Positions 24,549 to 36,787 of a DNA stretch of 64,000 nucleotides are shown piece after piece (the first letter of the stretch is position 1; the number at the start of each line of letters is the position of its first letter). The stretch covers positions 32,523,234-32,587,233 of the forward strand of contig CM038471.1 of NCBI GenBank assembly GCA_021464415.1, in the 5' to 3' direction. The translations under genes and the position numbers were made by a program. Under the pieces are notes generated by a model, which worked only from the letters and a program-made list of their open reading frames with translations, had not been told where the DNA came from and searched no databases. Source of the DNA: Lonicera japonica (Eukaryota; Streptophyta; Magnoliopsida; Dipsacales; Caprifoliaceae).

Positions 24549-24900
24549 CTAGCTTATCTGCGAGTAGACTCGGGACTGAAGCCAACACATTCTCGCAGTA
24601 AATCCCTTGAGGCTTATTGACAACCATGAGCCACTCGTCTTCGAAGAGAACCTCATTTGTTGAAAGAGAAAATAGACTTGATTTCGACGCAGCCGACATG
24701 GCTCTGCTGAGCTCTATGTTCTTCGATATTGACGGCAATGGCGGAGAGAGTGGCACCGGGTAATTTAAAAGGTCTTTGGGGTCAATTGTGACATGGGTTT
24801 TGTGAGAATTTGTGTGGGTTTTGTCCGCCATTGATGATAGAGATCGAAGGGATGCGGAGATTTTGAAGAGAGGAGAAGAGCGTGGGGTTAATTGAAGCAT
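24549..24900 (-). CDS. RNA pseudouridine synthase, exon 1
   Basis: The exon encodes 117 residues plus one base. It starts with ATG at 24900; a second ATG lies at codon 24 (MADKTHTN) and may be the cytosolic start, while the longer form adds a Ser/Arg-rich leader that could act in organelle targeting. The segment NYPVPLSPPLPSISKNIELS and the block LFEDEWLMVVNKPQGIYCE are typical of the N-terminal part of plant RluA-like synthases (the conserved 'VNKP.G' strand). The donor reads CTAG/GTGAG. Joining to 10183 keeps phase and gives about 335 residues, near the usual family length. The sequence just upstream on the minus strand (after 24900) is presumably the 5' UTR and promoter. Confidence 0.85.
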
Positions 24901-25110
24901 GGAGGGGGAGAAAAGAAAGCTGTTTGGTATTTTGGGTCCTCTGACTTGACCTCTAACCAGGCTAACCCGGTTGTTGCACCAATATGGAATCTATTTTATT
25001 TTCGCCCGCTAATGTTAGAATTTAGGTTTCGGTAATTTGGGTCCGGGTCAAAATATCGGCCGAGACCGATCTAATATGATTGAGATCGAGTTAGAATGGA
25101 GCTAGTTACA

Positions 25111-28100
25111 TGGTTCAAAATATCAGCTAATACTGATCCGATACAGTTAATATAGAGTTAGAATATAGGATGCCGAACCATTATGATGACCTAATATGAT
25201 TAAATTTGCAGTATTTTTAAATTTTGTTAATATTTTATCGAAATCACACTGAGTCTCCAATATTGCACCGATTTTTCATTTTGTATTGAAAAAAAAAAGT
25301 GAACATAATTGAATAATTGAATAAAGTGACTAAAATTACAAAAAAAAATTGCTCCATGCTGGACTTTGGAGACATGGAATGTAAATTGGCAACTATTGAA
25401 AAAAAAACTGTTGTTTTGTTCCAAAGTAATTTGTTAATCTTTGCTTAATAATGATGGTGGAGGTGGGCTAGGTAGTGATGTTATACGATATACCAATAGT
25501 GGTGGTAAAGACGGTATTTATAATCCTGATACTGATAGCCAACATGATCGTGGTATGTCATGGCGCGGAGATGATAATTATTATGCCACACAAAACACAA
25601 ACCATGGATATTGACTCGGAATAAGTGAGCAGTGTAAGCATTTAGCAGATCTAACTAGGTTCCCTAGTTATGATGAGTATTCTAATGGCTATAATCTACA
25701 TTCAAAAAGCTATCGGCACATTGATGATCAACTGCATAGCTTAAACTTACGTTAACACCATTACGGTGGACATGGATATAACTATGATTATGATAGTCGT
25801 AGACATAGTATCTCTGGAGGCAGAATATGTAATAGTATTGCTGCTCGTGGTGGTCAACATAGAAGTGTTCATGGAACGTATCACGATGGATCTTCAAGTA
25901 GTAGCAATTATCAGGGATTCAAGTACTATCATCACTATGGCCAACTATGAGAATCCGCAAATGCGATCCTAGGGTTTCAACCTCTAGTTTGGGAGTCTGA
26001 AACATCGGAAAGGATTTCGTTGTTCCATTTGCTTTTATGTGTTGATAATTCATATCGAGTGTCCCTCTATCCTATTTTTAAATGTAAGAGGGTTCGTTCA
26101 GAGTCGCCAATACGTTTTACGAGAAAACGGATAAAATAGTTGTGTAAGAGGAAAGGCTACAGATAAGCCTTTCTTTACACGTTTGTCTACGAAACCAGGA
26201 TTCTCTGGTGTTCGAGAACTATGTTATGGATTGAAAATGTGTTAAGCACCCATTCCGCCCTTTCGGTCTCTAGTGGTTTTATATGTTTATTCTATGTTGA
26301 AAAACTTGGATGCTTTTACTGATATTTTACTACTTTCTAAAAATAACTCATGAAAACCTGATTTTGAAAAAAACGAAAAAAATGATGAAAACTTTGTATT
26401 CCGTGATCCGATGTTTTAGTTTTTTCGAAATCTGATTACTAGTGACAAAAGTTTATCTTATCTATTTTGAAATGAGAGTGATTCGGTATTGTTTCTTCAG
26501 ATAACAATATCAATTATCTCCTTAGGTTAATTTAAAAAAGATCGGATCTTATCAGAATTTATTTGATATGGAATTGAACTTTTGAGGAGAGTATATCAGA
26601 TACATTACAGTCTATATCAAAAATAACATATATCTGAATTTAATTCTTGAGTAAACTTTATCAGTCCGGGTTTTAAAATCTTGGTTTAATCCGGACGATA
26701 ATGACTTTACTTCTTCTAGTTTTACAAATGATTTTATCAGCGTTTTATCAAATTGTTTTGTTTGAAAACAATAGAATATCAATAACTTAACAATAAGTTT
26801 ATCTAGCTAGAAAGTGGATAGAGCAACAGATAAAAAGAGTCTACAAATAATAAACTTAATTAAAATTGAAACGAGGAGAGTGGAAGTAAATACTTTCGGT
26901 TTATATTGGCCCAAGTAAGCCAACTCCCTACTCACTTATAATACTTCCGAGAAATTAAGCAAATACATATATATAATAAACTTAATTAAGAGTTGAACAA
27001 ATCTACAATTACTAAATAAAGTACAATAAAACTAATATGCAGATATATTATTTAATTACTATAAGAGACTTTAGTTACATTCCCGACAATATATATAAGA
27101 ATGAAAGAGAGAAAATATAATACGGCAAAGAAAACCTCCGGCGGATATCAGCTTTCCTCTTTAAAATATTTTCAGCGGTCTGACTCTAGAAGGTGTTACT
27201 CCGGGTGCCAAGATTAGATCCGAGGCTCTTGCATAAATAAATGTTATCAAATGTGCTTTCGAAGAAGGCTTAAAAATTGAAAATATGAGATAGAGAATAA
27301 CGAGTTTTGGTGTAAAAATCGTGCTCCGAAGTTGCCGTCTAGAACCCATAGGGGCGTTGCCTTATTTATAGTGTTTGGGAGGGTTTGTCGCGCGACATTC
27401 CTCAACTTTATCTGTTTGTCGCGCGACATATCTGTTCATTGTACCTGTTTGTCACGCTACAAACAGATGAAATGATGGGTTCTGACACTGTAATGTGTCA
27501 GAAAGTGGTTGGTCGGTATTTAATGGGTTTGTTGCTAGACAAACGCATCTGGTAGGCCTATTTGTTGCGCTACAAACTCCCCCGAAGCATTCTTTAGTAT
27601 GTGGATGAGTTTCGGACTTGATATGTACTTTCTACGAATTTTCTTTTAAGGTTTTTGCGGGGGTCACGAATTGGGGTGTCTACACCAACCAAATTTTCCT
27701 GATTATGGGTCATTTAACCATTCATCTCATCTTTATCCCACAAGTACCAATTTTCAACCTCCTTTATATCATCATTCCTCATTGCTGGAGTCCTTGAGTA
27801 ATGATGATAATTATAATCCATATCATTATTCTAGACCTAATTGAACTTATATTTAAGATATTTGTGTTTTATAAGATTGTATTATTATATATTTATTGAA
27901 TTATGATGTAATATTATATTACCAAGTGCGACAGATTATGGTATTTCGATGTAGGTTATGTAATTTGTACTAGATAATGTTATTATGCTTATCTAATTGA
28001 TTCATTTTATTAATCTCTTACTTTAGAATTTTTTCATATTTTTTTTATAATTTTATGGGCCTTATAAATAATGAATCGGTCCCTTTCGCCAAAATCGAAA

Positions 28101-28164
28101 CCGATACCGATATTCGAGTTAAAAATTGTATGGTGTTGGTCTCCGAAACCGCGACTTTGAACCA
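25111..28164 (+). mobile_element. hAT-like element 1, internally deleted and split by a solo LTR
   Basis: The termini TGGTTCAAAATATC (left) and TTTGAACCA (right) share an inverted TGGTTCAAA. From 25441 the plus strand encodes the low-complexity C-terminal tail of a hAT-like protein (Asp/Gly-rich, then Tyr-, His- and Ser-rich, with NPDTDSQHD, WRGDDNYYA and FPSYDEYSNGY). It continues after the solo LTR to YHYSRPN and TGA at about 27840. The same tail is found, reversed, in element 2 at 32.1-32.8 kb. The transposase core (DUF659) is missing here. No 8-bp duplication was found, so the ends are tentative. Confidence 0.6.
25946..27684 (-). mobile_element. Solo LTR of the Tat-type family
   Basis: The segment reads, in reverse complement, from TGTAGACACCCCAATTCGTGACC to CGCATTTGCGGATTCTCATA. 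It aligns along its length with the LTRs at 32759-34292 and 55172-56704. It is flanked by the 5-bp duplication CCAAC (25941-25945 and 27685-27689), showing insertion into the hAT-like tail and later LTR-LTR recombination. The minus-strand TATA box is at 27363-27370. Two perfect TGTCGCGCGACA palindromes (27386-27397, 27417-27428) and three degenerate ones lie just upstream of it. At about 1.74 kb it is slightly longer than the full element's LTRs. Confidence 0.9.
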
Positions 28165-28167
28165 ATA

Positions 28168-28474
28168 CAAGAATAAAACAAACCAAGACAGAAGAAATAG
28201 AAGAGACAACAATGATTAATAGATACAAAGCATCTTTCATTTAGAGAAGAGAGAAATTATAAATGAGTCTGCCACTCATCAACCTGACTAAAACTCCAAA
28301 CTCCGAATGCCTAAACAAAACACAAAGTTCCTTTATCTATAGAGGGAGAGCACTCAATAAAGCAAGGCCCAAATATATGGCCGACAATTCTTTTACAAAA
28401 GTAAATAATACAGCTTAAAAGCGAATTAAAGTATAAGGAATCTACTTTTACAAAAGAAAGAAAAGGGCAGCACA
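28168..28474 (-). repeat. 307-bp direct repeat, copy 1 (promoter-like)
   Basis: This block is repeated 810 bp downstream (28978-29284) with about ten percent differences by eye. On the minus strand it carries a TATA-like segment (near TATAGAG) followed by a leader-like region. The pair flanks a pararetrovirus-like polymerase fragment, so it may represent the viral intergenic promoter/terminal region. An LTR pair of a tiny retroelement is the alternative; TG and CA ends are not evident. Confidence 0.6.
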
Positions 28475-28565
28475 ATCATCCTCATCATCATACTCATGTT
28501 TAACACAATCTTCACACGAGCATGTATTGTACCAAATATGACCTGAAGAACTATTGCCTTCATAG

Positions 28566-28900
28566 CAAGGTGTACCACCTTTGTTGAACCACAAGATAGG
28601 GATAGGGGGTTCTGAAATATTGGGTCTTCAAGAGATTGTTGATGGCAAGTTTCAGCTTCATCCTCACAGTGCCAAGGGCCTTCTCAAGTTCCCAGATAAA
28701 CTCACGTTCGTTACCCAAGTCCAGCAATTTTTGGGTCTTGTGAATTATATGGCTTCATTCATTCATCATTTTTTAAATTTACTGCGCCTCTCTCAGCAAT
28801 GTTGAAGAATGAACCTCCACCTTGGTTAGATGAACAAACCAATAAGGGACGATATCTAAATTGCTATGGGCAATCTTAGACCAATGAAAATAACATGTGG
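28566..28900 (+). pseudogene. Endogenous pararetrovirus-like polymerase fragment
   Basis: The plus strand encodes a short piece resembling the end of the reverse transcriptase and start of RNase H of Caulimoviridae-like endogenous viruses. The recognisable parts are an ILGLQEIVDGKFQLHPH-like segment, FPDK and QQFLGLVNY. The frame then breaks. Only a small part of a polymerase is present, with stops and shifts, so it is a dead relic. A Ty3/gypsy origin is possible but the spacing of these blocks favours a caulimovirid. A related piece lies on the minus strand at about 31.5-31.7 kb. Confidence 0.55.
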
Positions 28901-28977
28901 AAACGAATAATGACGATGGATCATTTATATATCATGCATATCATAGTATTCATAAAGACAACACCAGATGACATTAG

Positions 28978-29284
28978 CAAGAATAAAACAAACTAAGACT
29001 GAAGAAATAGAAGATATAACAATGATTAATAGATACAAAGCATCTTTCATTTAGAGAAGAGGGAAATTACAAATGAGTCTTCCACTCATCAACCTGACTA
29101 CAACTCCAAACACCGAATGCCTAAACAAAACACAAAGCTCCTCTATATATAGAGGGAGAGCACTTAATAAAGCAAGGCCTAAACATGTGGCCGAAAATTC
29201 TTTTACAAAAGTAAATAATACAGCCTAAAAGCGAATTAAAGTAGAAAGAATCTACTTCTACAAAAGAAAGGAAATGACAGCACA
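28978..29284 (-). repeat. 307-bp direct repeat, copy 2 (promoter-like)
   Basis: The copy is collinear with 28168-28474. Its CCTCTATATATAGAGG palindrome holds a clearer TATA box than copy 1. Orientation relative to the polymerase fragment between the copies is opposite, so the arrangement is rearranged rather than an intact provirus-like unit. Confidence 0.6.
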
Positions 29285-29311
29285 CTAAAACAAATCACGC
29301 GAGCACACTTT

Positions 29312-30769
29312 TGTTAGAGTGATATACTAAAAGCCATAATTTTCTTATTGGTTAAGATATGTTATAAGCTTGGTTTTGCTATTTTAATGAGAATCTTTAT
29401 GGGCAATGGTTTCATTGTATTATTTATTTAAATATTGTGCATGTGTGTCTTTTATTCTATATAGTAGATGATTTGGTGTGTAGAGTATAGCTTACACACA
29501 AAAGATCATATCATCGGTTCTTATGGAATATAAGTTTAATGGTTCACAGTCTTAGATGGAATTGGACACTCATCGGTAAGATTGTAGCATAAGTTTTAGT
29601 AGTTTATTTTGACTACAGGAAACGGTATAGTTTTAACTCGTTGTGCTAGTACACTTTGTGTATATTGAATAGGACCAGTTTGGGTTAATTATTTTTATAC
29701 TGACTATATAAAACAATTTAAAATCACATAGTTATTATGATTACTTATGCTCTTAATCTTGAAATAATTAATAGACATATATATATATAGTGTTTGTTGT
29801 TTTGACTCATTAAGAGTGAGATTCATTTATGGATCAATAATCTTCGTGAATTGGATGACGACACTATATGTATGATGAATATTAATTATTAACGGAATCC
29901 ACGTCCCGGTATAGGGATTGATGATAGCCCCTTGAGAAACTTATAAGTTTTAATTATGTCAAACGCTGCAGGTGGATTATGTTAATCCGACATGTCAAAT
30001 AAGTTAAGTGGTAGGCTCAAGGATTAAGAAGTCATTTAAATATAATTGTCAATAATTTAATTTAAATGACGGTTATCTGTAATCTTAACGTGGGGAGAAT
30101 AATAAGGAGCTCGAAATATAATTTTGAGATAAGGACGGGAGTGCAATTATAATTCTTTAGTGGTGTGAATTATAATTTATGGAAAGAACTAATTCATAGT
30201 GGAATTAGGATTCCAGCTTTCCATAGGAAGCCCAAACTTATTTCTCCTTAAAGTCCCTATCGTAGCCTTATATATACGCCGGCCTTGTCTCTTCTTATAA
30301 TAACAATAATTCTCATGAGTTAGGATTTGTTCTATTGAGAGAGGAAAAAATCTTAGTGATACCGTAGCCCACACTCGGTGCAAGATTTGATAGCGGAAGG
30401 AATACGATAGAAGATCTTTAGGTTTTTGGCACAGCAGTCGTAAATCAATCGTAACTTTTGATCGCACCGTTGGATCGGGCTGATTTTTGGATATGTCATT
30501 TGGAACGCAACGTTACAAATAAAAAACGCAAAAAATCAGGACGATCAGAAGTCGTTTTGGTGGCAAAAATAATCGATTTTCGCAGTCTAGTGAGAATTAA
30601 AAAAATCTAACCAAATCGCAATCTGATGCTTTCAAACCCTAGTCTCCTCATATGGATCCTTTACATGATCTACAAAGGTGAAATCCCTTTATTCTTATAG
30701 GGTTTTAGCAAAAGTTTTTTGTTCAATCTATACGCAAAATCAAACGATTCTGTATTTATGTCTCCATCA
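29312..30769. mobile_element. Solo LTR with 5-bp target duplication
   Basis: A 1458-bp block begins TGTTAGAGTGATATAC and ends TCTCCATCA. It is flanked by ACTTT on both sides (29307-29311 and 30770-30774). It contains a TATA-like CTTATATATACGCC near 30268 and no coding frame, as expected for a solo LTR read on the plus strand. It is unrelated to the Tat-type LTRs. The superfamily (copia or gypsy) cannot be told from the LTR alone. Confidence 0.8.
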
Positions 30770-30839
30770 ACTTTATTTTACATCATGGACCATTGGGCTA
30801 ACTCGAGAAGATTATTTTGCCGACACTGAGTCGAACAGC

Positions 30840-31720
30840 TGAGTCACTAAGTCAAATAAAAACCTTCAATTTGTTTCATTGCTGGAGTTAGGATCAAAAT
30901 GATTATCGTAATGGTCGTTGTGAACTGGTTCATCATCTGAGGAGGAAGGTCCAATGACATATGCATCGATGTTAGAACTCTGTGATCCGATGGATCAGAA
31001 ATGACCTTCAGCATAATTAAACAAGTGGATTGCAAGGTCGTTGCACTGAACATTGAAGGAATCATCCCAAGTATCAAGGCCATACTTGATATGTTCTGGG
31101 ATCTTAATAACGTCCACTTCATTCATGAAACAGATGTAGTTCAGAAAATAGACAAAATCAAGGTTGTATGGTTCACGAGCTGTCTTTGCCAGGTTGTAGG
31201 AATACCACTGCTAGATTGTGGCGCCTGCTGGATGAGCTTGAGATTCATCTGGAACTCTGCTTAGATTGTGGAAAGTGATCAAGAATTCTTCTTGTGATTG
31301 TAAGACAAAGAAGAAGGCCCATTTCAAAAAAGGCTCTTACCACAAGAAACGTTCTGACAATTTTCCTCAGCAATTTCCAAAGAAGTCTTCAAAACCCTTT
31401 AAAGGAAAACGAAAATGGAAGTATGTCAAGCGAAAGCCTTTTTCTGGGAGCAACTTAATTAATTCTTCGCGAAGCAACTGTCTAGGATACGCTTGCCATT
31501 GAGTTCTTCAATTAAAATAGCTGCCCAAAATTCATTGCTGTCATCTGTCTGTATGATACGCTTGCCATCAGAAGGAATCTAGAGGGGAGGTAAACTCTGG
31601 GTTAACTCCTTGAGGTTCTGAACACACTTGGTTTGTTCATCTGACCAAGGTGGAGGTTCATTCTTCAATACTGCTAAGAGAGTTACTTGAGAGTTTGAAC
31701 TTCTTGTAGTGCCAATACAA
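30840..31720. pseudogene. Rearranged pararetrovirus-like relics
   Basis: On the minus strand at about 31490-31720, a broken frame resembles the RNase H side of a caulimovirid-like polymerase (NEPPPWSDEQTKCVQNLKEL, then an IIQTDDSNEFWAA-like block). At 31266-31500 the plus strand encodes a very Lys-rich stretch reminiscent of a basic coat-protein tail. The minus strand at 30850-31170 has a different open, acidic segment I cannot assign. Pieces in opposite orientations next to each other indicate rearrangement. All frames are broken. Confidence 0.45.
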
Positions 31721-31756
31721 AATGCTTAGGGTTCATGCCAGAACTTTAAACCTGTA

Positions 31757-32753
31757 TGGTTCAAAGTCGCGGTTTCGGAGGCTAACTCAGGCATTCAATT
31801 TTCAACTCGGATATCGGTTTCGGTTTTAGTTTTGGCGATACGAACCGATTCATTATTTAAAAAACCAAAAAAATCATAAAAAAATATGGAAAAAATTCTA
31901 AAGTATGAGATTAATAAAATGGATCAATTAAATAAGCATAATAACATTATCTAATATAAATTACATAGCCTACGTCGAAATACCATCATCTATCGCACTT
32001 GGTAATATAATATTACATCATAATTCAATAAATATATAACAACATAATCTTATAAAGCACAAATATCTTAAATATAAATTAAGTTAGGCCTAGAATAATA
32101 ATAAAGATTATAATTATCATCATTACTCAAGGATTCCAGGGATGAGGAATGAGAATATAAAAAATGTAGAGAATTGACACCTGTGGGGTAAGGATAAGAG
32201 GACTGGCTAGATGAGCCGTAATCAGAAAAATTTGGTCGGCTATGGTGATGATAGTACCTAAATCCCCAATAATCGCTGCTACATAAAGATCTATCATGAT
32301 ACGTTCCACGATCACTTTCATAATAATCACCACGAGTAGCAATATTTTTATTTGATCCCCTATTACTAGCATAATCTTATGCAGAACCTCTTAACCAGTG
32401 CCAAAACTATAACTACATATTCCTCCTCGTAAGATGCTATGTTTACGAATATCATAATCATATTTGTATCCATGTCCATCTTAATAGTGTTGGCTTGAGT
32501 TTAAGCTCTGTAGTTGATCATCAATGCGCCGATAGCTTTGTGAATAGGGGTCATAGCCATTAGAATACTCATTATAACTAGGTTCCCTAGTTAGATATAC
32601 TAAATGCCTATGCTACTCACTTATTCCAGGTCGATATCCATGGTATGTGTCTTATATGGCATAATAATTATCATCTCCGCGCCATAACATACTACCATCA
32701 TGTTGGTTATCAGTATCAGGATTGTAAGCACCACATCTACCACCATTATTAGT
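31757..32753 (-). mobile_element. hAT-like element 2, 3' part
   Basis: The terminus TGGTTCAAAGTCGCGGTTTCGG (31758 onward) matches the 3' end of element 1. Reading the minus strand from 32753 downwards gives the same tail as element 1 (NPDTDNQHDG, WRGDDNYYA, EYSNGYDPYSQSYRRIDDQL) with stops and shifts. The Tat-type retrotransposon at 32759 separates it from the transposase part at 56710-58870; ACCTC flanks both sides of that insertion. Confidence 0.75.
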
Positions 32754-32758
32754 ACCTC

Positions 32759-34292
32759 TGTAGACACCCCGATCCGTGACCCCCGCAAGAACCCTAACGA
32801 CCTTTGAAAAGTACTGTTTTTGGAGTCCGGGACCCACCCGAACACCTCGAAACTGCCCTGAAAGGGATTGTTGGCCAAACAAACCTATTTTTAAGAGAAT
32901 TTGTCCGACGACAAATCAGTATGTCGCGCAACAATCTCCCTTGTGCCGCGCGACAAACCCCTCTGACACCAGACCATCCACTCTCTGACACATCAGTCTG
33001 TCAAAAACATCACTTCAGCCGTTTGTCGCGCAACATGGTACACACTATCGCGCGACACATGCCCTTTATGGGGAAGTGTCGCACGACATACTCTTCCCAC
33101 CACTATAAATAGGCCAACACCCCCAAGGGTTCAGGGGCAGCAACTTGGGAGCTAAGAATTCTTAGTTTTAAATCTGATTTTCTGTTCTTTTATCAAGTAT
33201 TTTCTACTATCGTTTTATCTCTGAAGAATTATCGAATCTATTCTCGACACTCGACCCGTCTCGTTTCTGGAATCGAATTCTCGGAAATATTTGAAGAAGG
33301 AAAAGATCATTATCGTCGGAGATCTCTCTGCCATATTATATTTTCTTTCTTATTATTATTATTCTCGTCGGGAAGGTAAAGAAAATCTCTTCTAATATTT
33401 AAATTATATGTCTGTGTACTCGTTTTACTTCCGTTGTTCTGTCCACGTTTTATTTGAATAAACTTATTGCCAAGTTATAAATAGTCTACTGTTTCAAAAC
33501 AAAGGACCTTGATAAAATCATTGACAAAACCAGAAGAGTAAGTACATTATCATCTGGACAAAATTCTGTTTTCCAAACCCAAACTGGTAAAACTTACTTA
33601 GGAGTTAAAAACCCGGTATATCCTATTTCTTTCATAGACTGTGATATGTCTGGTAGGACTCCCCTCAAGAGTTCTAATTTCATATTAAATTAGTCTCAAT
33701 ACAGGATTCAAACTTTTCCAAAAGAAGTTGAAACCCGAGAAAACCGTTATTATCTGAGAAATAAAACGGGAAACTCTCCCTGAAACAACCTTTTGTCACT
33801 TGTATTTACATCTTCCAAAACAAAACACTGAATTTTGAAACACAAAGGTTTTTATCCCTTTCCCCGCTTTTCCCAGAAATTAGGATTTTTTCACTTAGAA
33901 AGTAGTAGACTGTTAATAAAAGCATCCAAGTTTTTCAACATAAAATAAACATATAAAGACCACTAGAGACCAAAAGGGCGGAATGGGTGCTTAACACCTT
34001 TCCAATCCGTAACATAGTTTCCGAACCCCATAGAATCCTGGTTTCGTAAACAAACGTGTAAAGAAAGGCTAATCTGTAGCCTTTCCTCTTACACAACTAT
34101 TTTGTCTGTTTTCTCGTAAAATGTACCGGCGACTCTAAACGAACTCTCTTGCATCTAGAAATAGGATAGAGGGACACCTGATATTGGATTATCAACATAA
34201 CGAAGCAAATGGAACGACGGAATCCTTTCCGACGTTTCAGACGCCCTTGAACGGGAGCGAGACCCGGGGCGTTGCATTTGCAGATTCTCACG
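32759..34292 (+). repeat. 5' LTR of the Tat-type element
   Basis: The LTR starts with TG. It has a TATA box TATAAATA at 33104-33111 and, 5' to it, a run of palindromic boxes related to TTTGTCGCGCGACAAA, several mutated (for example at about 32900, 32920, 33022, 33048 and 33081). It ends with ATTCTCACG, where the right LTR has ATTCTCACA. The R and U5 parts follow the TATA box from about 33135. Confidence 0.9.
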
Positions 34293-34293
34293 G

Positions 34294-34311
34294 TGGCGAC
34301 TCTGCTGAGGA
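34294..34311 (+). promoter_or_regulatory. Primer binding site, Arg-tRNA type
   Basis: TGGCGACTCTGCTGAGGA directly follows the left LTR. It is complementary, with a few mismatches, to the 3' end of the plant Arg tRNA that ends in GGAGTCG-CCA. Use of Arg tRNA is typical of Ogre/Tat elements. Confidence 0.75.
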
Positions 34312-35044
34312 CACTAGAAAACTAGACTCTTATATGTGGACTTTTTGTTTATTTGTTGAATATTTGCTTTACTGCTTTTCCTACTAATGTTAATTGATTG
34401 AGAAGAAACATTTTTCTAAAAATAGAAGTTTTCAAAAATACGTAATAAAAATAATGATATTTATGAAAACCAACCTTTCGAACTTCGCACGCACTTTCAC
34501 AAATCATGCATTAGTCCTACGAGTGTGAATTTACCCCAAACCCTCGGAAGTATTATAATTGAGTAGGGAGTTGGCTTGCTTGGGCCAACATAAACCGAAA
34601 GCATTTACTTCCATTCTCCTTGGCCAAGTATGCCCCCGAGGTATATCGAGTGACGAGAACACTCACGTACCCGGTAAGTATATCAAAAGGCTCTTGCACG
34701 TACCCGCCCCTGGGGTATATCACAAGGTCTTGCCAAAAATGAGGGAGCCTGAAGCCTTAACCGTTCGTACACTTGCGCTGCATATAAGATTAAGTCAGCT
34801 AAAACACTTGTCAAATGGTCGTAGGGGATGTACAACCTTATGGCTTACTTTACACCGCCTTTTTAAAAAACCCGAGTCTTTTCTCGGCGATTTTAGTGAT
34901 TCCTTTGGCAAAAATCGAGTCGCGTTATAGTCTTCCTTCATCTTCACCACGTGGTTTCGTCTACAGCCGTAATTCGACGACAGTCTGAAAGGTTGAGCCG
35001 GTCGAGATCATACTAGAAGATTAGTGAGACCAAGCACATCCGAC
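34312..35044 (+). other. Untranslated leader of the Tat-type element
   Basis: The region between primer site and gag. An open frame at 34559-34930 has no recognisable domain and starts without ATG; I treat it as non-coding leader. It contains a GTATATC/CCCGGGTA-like repeated phrase around 34640-34730. Confidence 0.5.
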
Positions 35045-36787
35045 ATGACTGACATAAGTGAGAATCAAATGGATCAAAGCCTAGCCGAGGCGTCAGCAGT
35101 TCAGCCAACCTTAGCCGAGATGCATCATTTGCTCATGACCGTCAGCTAGAATTTAGCAAACCTCACGACCGAGCAACAAGATACCCAAATTCGAATAGAG
35201 GAATTGTCAACTGAACGAACCACATCTCTAGGGTTTGGACGACTACCACCGAACCAAGATCCGAATCAAGGGCAGTCATCACAAATACTTCCCCTAGTCC
35301 AAGGAACCAACCCACCACAAACGGGTCCTGTCACAGCCGGTCCTATTCAAATCGATCCCAATAATCAGAATCAATGGGCCCTAGATTCAGGCTCCATTTA
35401 TCAATAATAAGAGCCACCCATCGTCTGGCCGCAACCCCAACTGGGTTTTGATCCCCAATACCAACCATGGCCACAAGTTCCTATAAGGCTTATTCCGCCC
35501 CCGGCCCCAATAGCCCCTTCTAATGAATACCCAGATATCAACCGACTCCAGGCAGTGTATGCAGAATCGGTTATAGCTCGAAAACAGCCCGACGAGGCAT
35601 CAAGAGAAAGTGAAGAAATGAAAAGGCTGAAGCAACAGATGAGGGTCCTGCAGAAAGGAGTATCCCTAATAAAAGGAGCAGACAAAATTACAGATATGAA
35701 TGCCTTCTCCCTTTACCCAGAGGCAAGATTACCCCAGGGATTCAAGCCCCCTTCCATCACCAAGTTCACAGGAACCACACCCCCTAAAATTCATCTTCAA
35801 TTCTACATCAGATCCATGCAAGTGTCCGATTGTGGAGAGCCGAAATTAGCTCAAGCCTTTCACATGACTCTCACGGGGGCCGCCCTGAGATGGTTTTTTG
35901 ATCTAGAGAGACACCACACAAAGACTTGGGGAGATATTGTCAAGGAGTTCATGACTAAATATGGGTCCAACGAAGATTTAGAAATTACTTGCAAACACCT
36001 GGAAATGGCCAAGCAAGGCGAGAAGGAAAGCTTCAGCGATTTCGTCACACGCTGGAGAGAGATGGCCTCCCAAATGTCCAAACGACCCGATGAAGAAGAG
36101 CAGTTGGAGATCATACAGAAGAATTTCACTCCAGCTGTATTGAGTTGCATGGGAAAACATGTATTCCCATACTTCAGAGCCCTGTTAAGCATGGGGTCAC
36201 AAGTAGAAGAAGAGCTGGCCAAGAAAGCAGAGATCGACACCAAGAAAGCCTCATACACCGGGAGAAAGACGACCACTTCAACCGTAAACAAACTAAGCTC
36301 ATACCCCTATCAACAAAACCCATTTCAGCAGCCACAACAAGCACCTCCGATGAGTTGGCCTGCACAAGGAGACTCTTTGAGCACCGAGGTTAAGAAAAGG
36401 AGAAACTTCTGTACCCTTCCCACTACCTTGGTCAAAAGCTTAGAACTACTCCGAAAGGCCGGACTAATCACTCCACTCAACCCGTGCCCCCCACCAAACC
36501 CTATTCCCAGAACCTGGAGAATGAATGAGAATTGTGCGTACCATCAAACTGCGGGCCATGACACAGAACGCTGTTTGGCTCTTCGCCATCTTATCCAAGA
36601 CCTAATCGAATCTGGAACCATTCCCGCACCCGGCGGTCCTAATGTTACTAACAACCCCCTTCCCAACCATGCTCCACCTGCAGGAATTAATGCTTTGACC
36701 ACTGGTGAAGAAGGTTTTGATCCCGTGGGACTCATTCGAGACGACCCAGCCTACAAATCACCTGCTATATCGCCAAAAAGAACTTAA
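35045..36787 (+). pseudogene. Gag polyprotein, three in-frame stops
   Basis: The frame begins at ATG 35045 (MTDISENQMDQ) and stays in one frame to TAA at 36785. It is interrupted by TAG at 35147 and a TAA-TAA pair at 35405-35410. It encodes a Pro/Gln-rich N-terminal region, a coiled-coil-like segment, and the capsid (retrotrans_gag) domain (KFTGTTPPKIHLQFY, AQAFHMTLTGAALRWF, KEFMTKYG). The zinc-knuckle-like box CAYHQTAGHDTERCLALRHLI, typical of Tat-type gag, lies near the end. The role would be particle assembly and RNA packaging. The absence of frameshifts with three stops suggests point-mutation decay, probably of methylated cytosines. Confidence 0.9.

Noticed and set aside
25682..25972. 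Two overlapping frames in the hAT tail
   Set aside because: Low-complexity DNA is open in several frames; the frame continuing the hAT tail is the relevant one.
35860..36291. Minus-strand frame opposite gag
   Set aside because: It mirrors the conserved gag frame and has no domain of its own.
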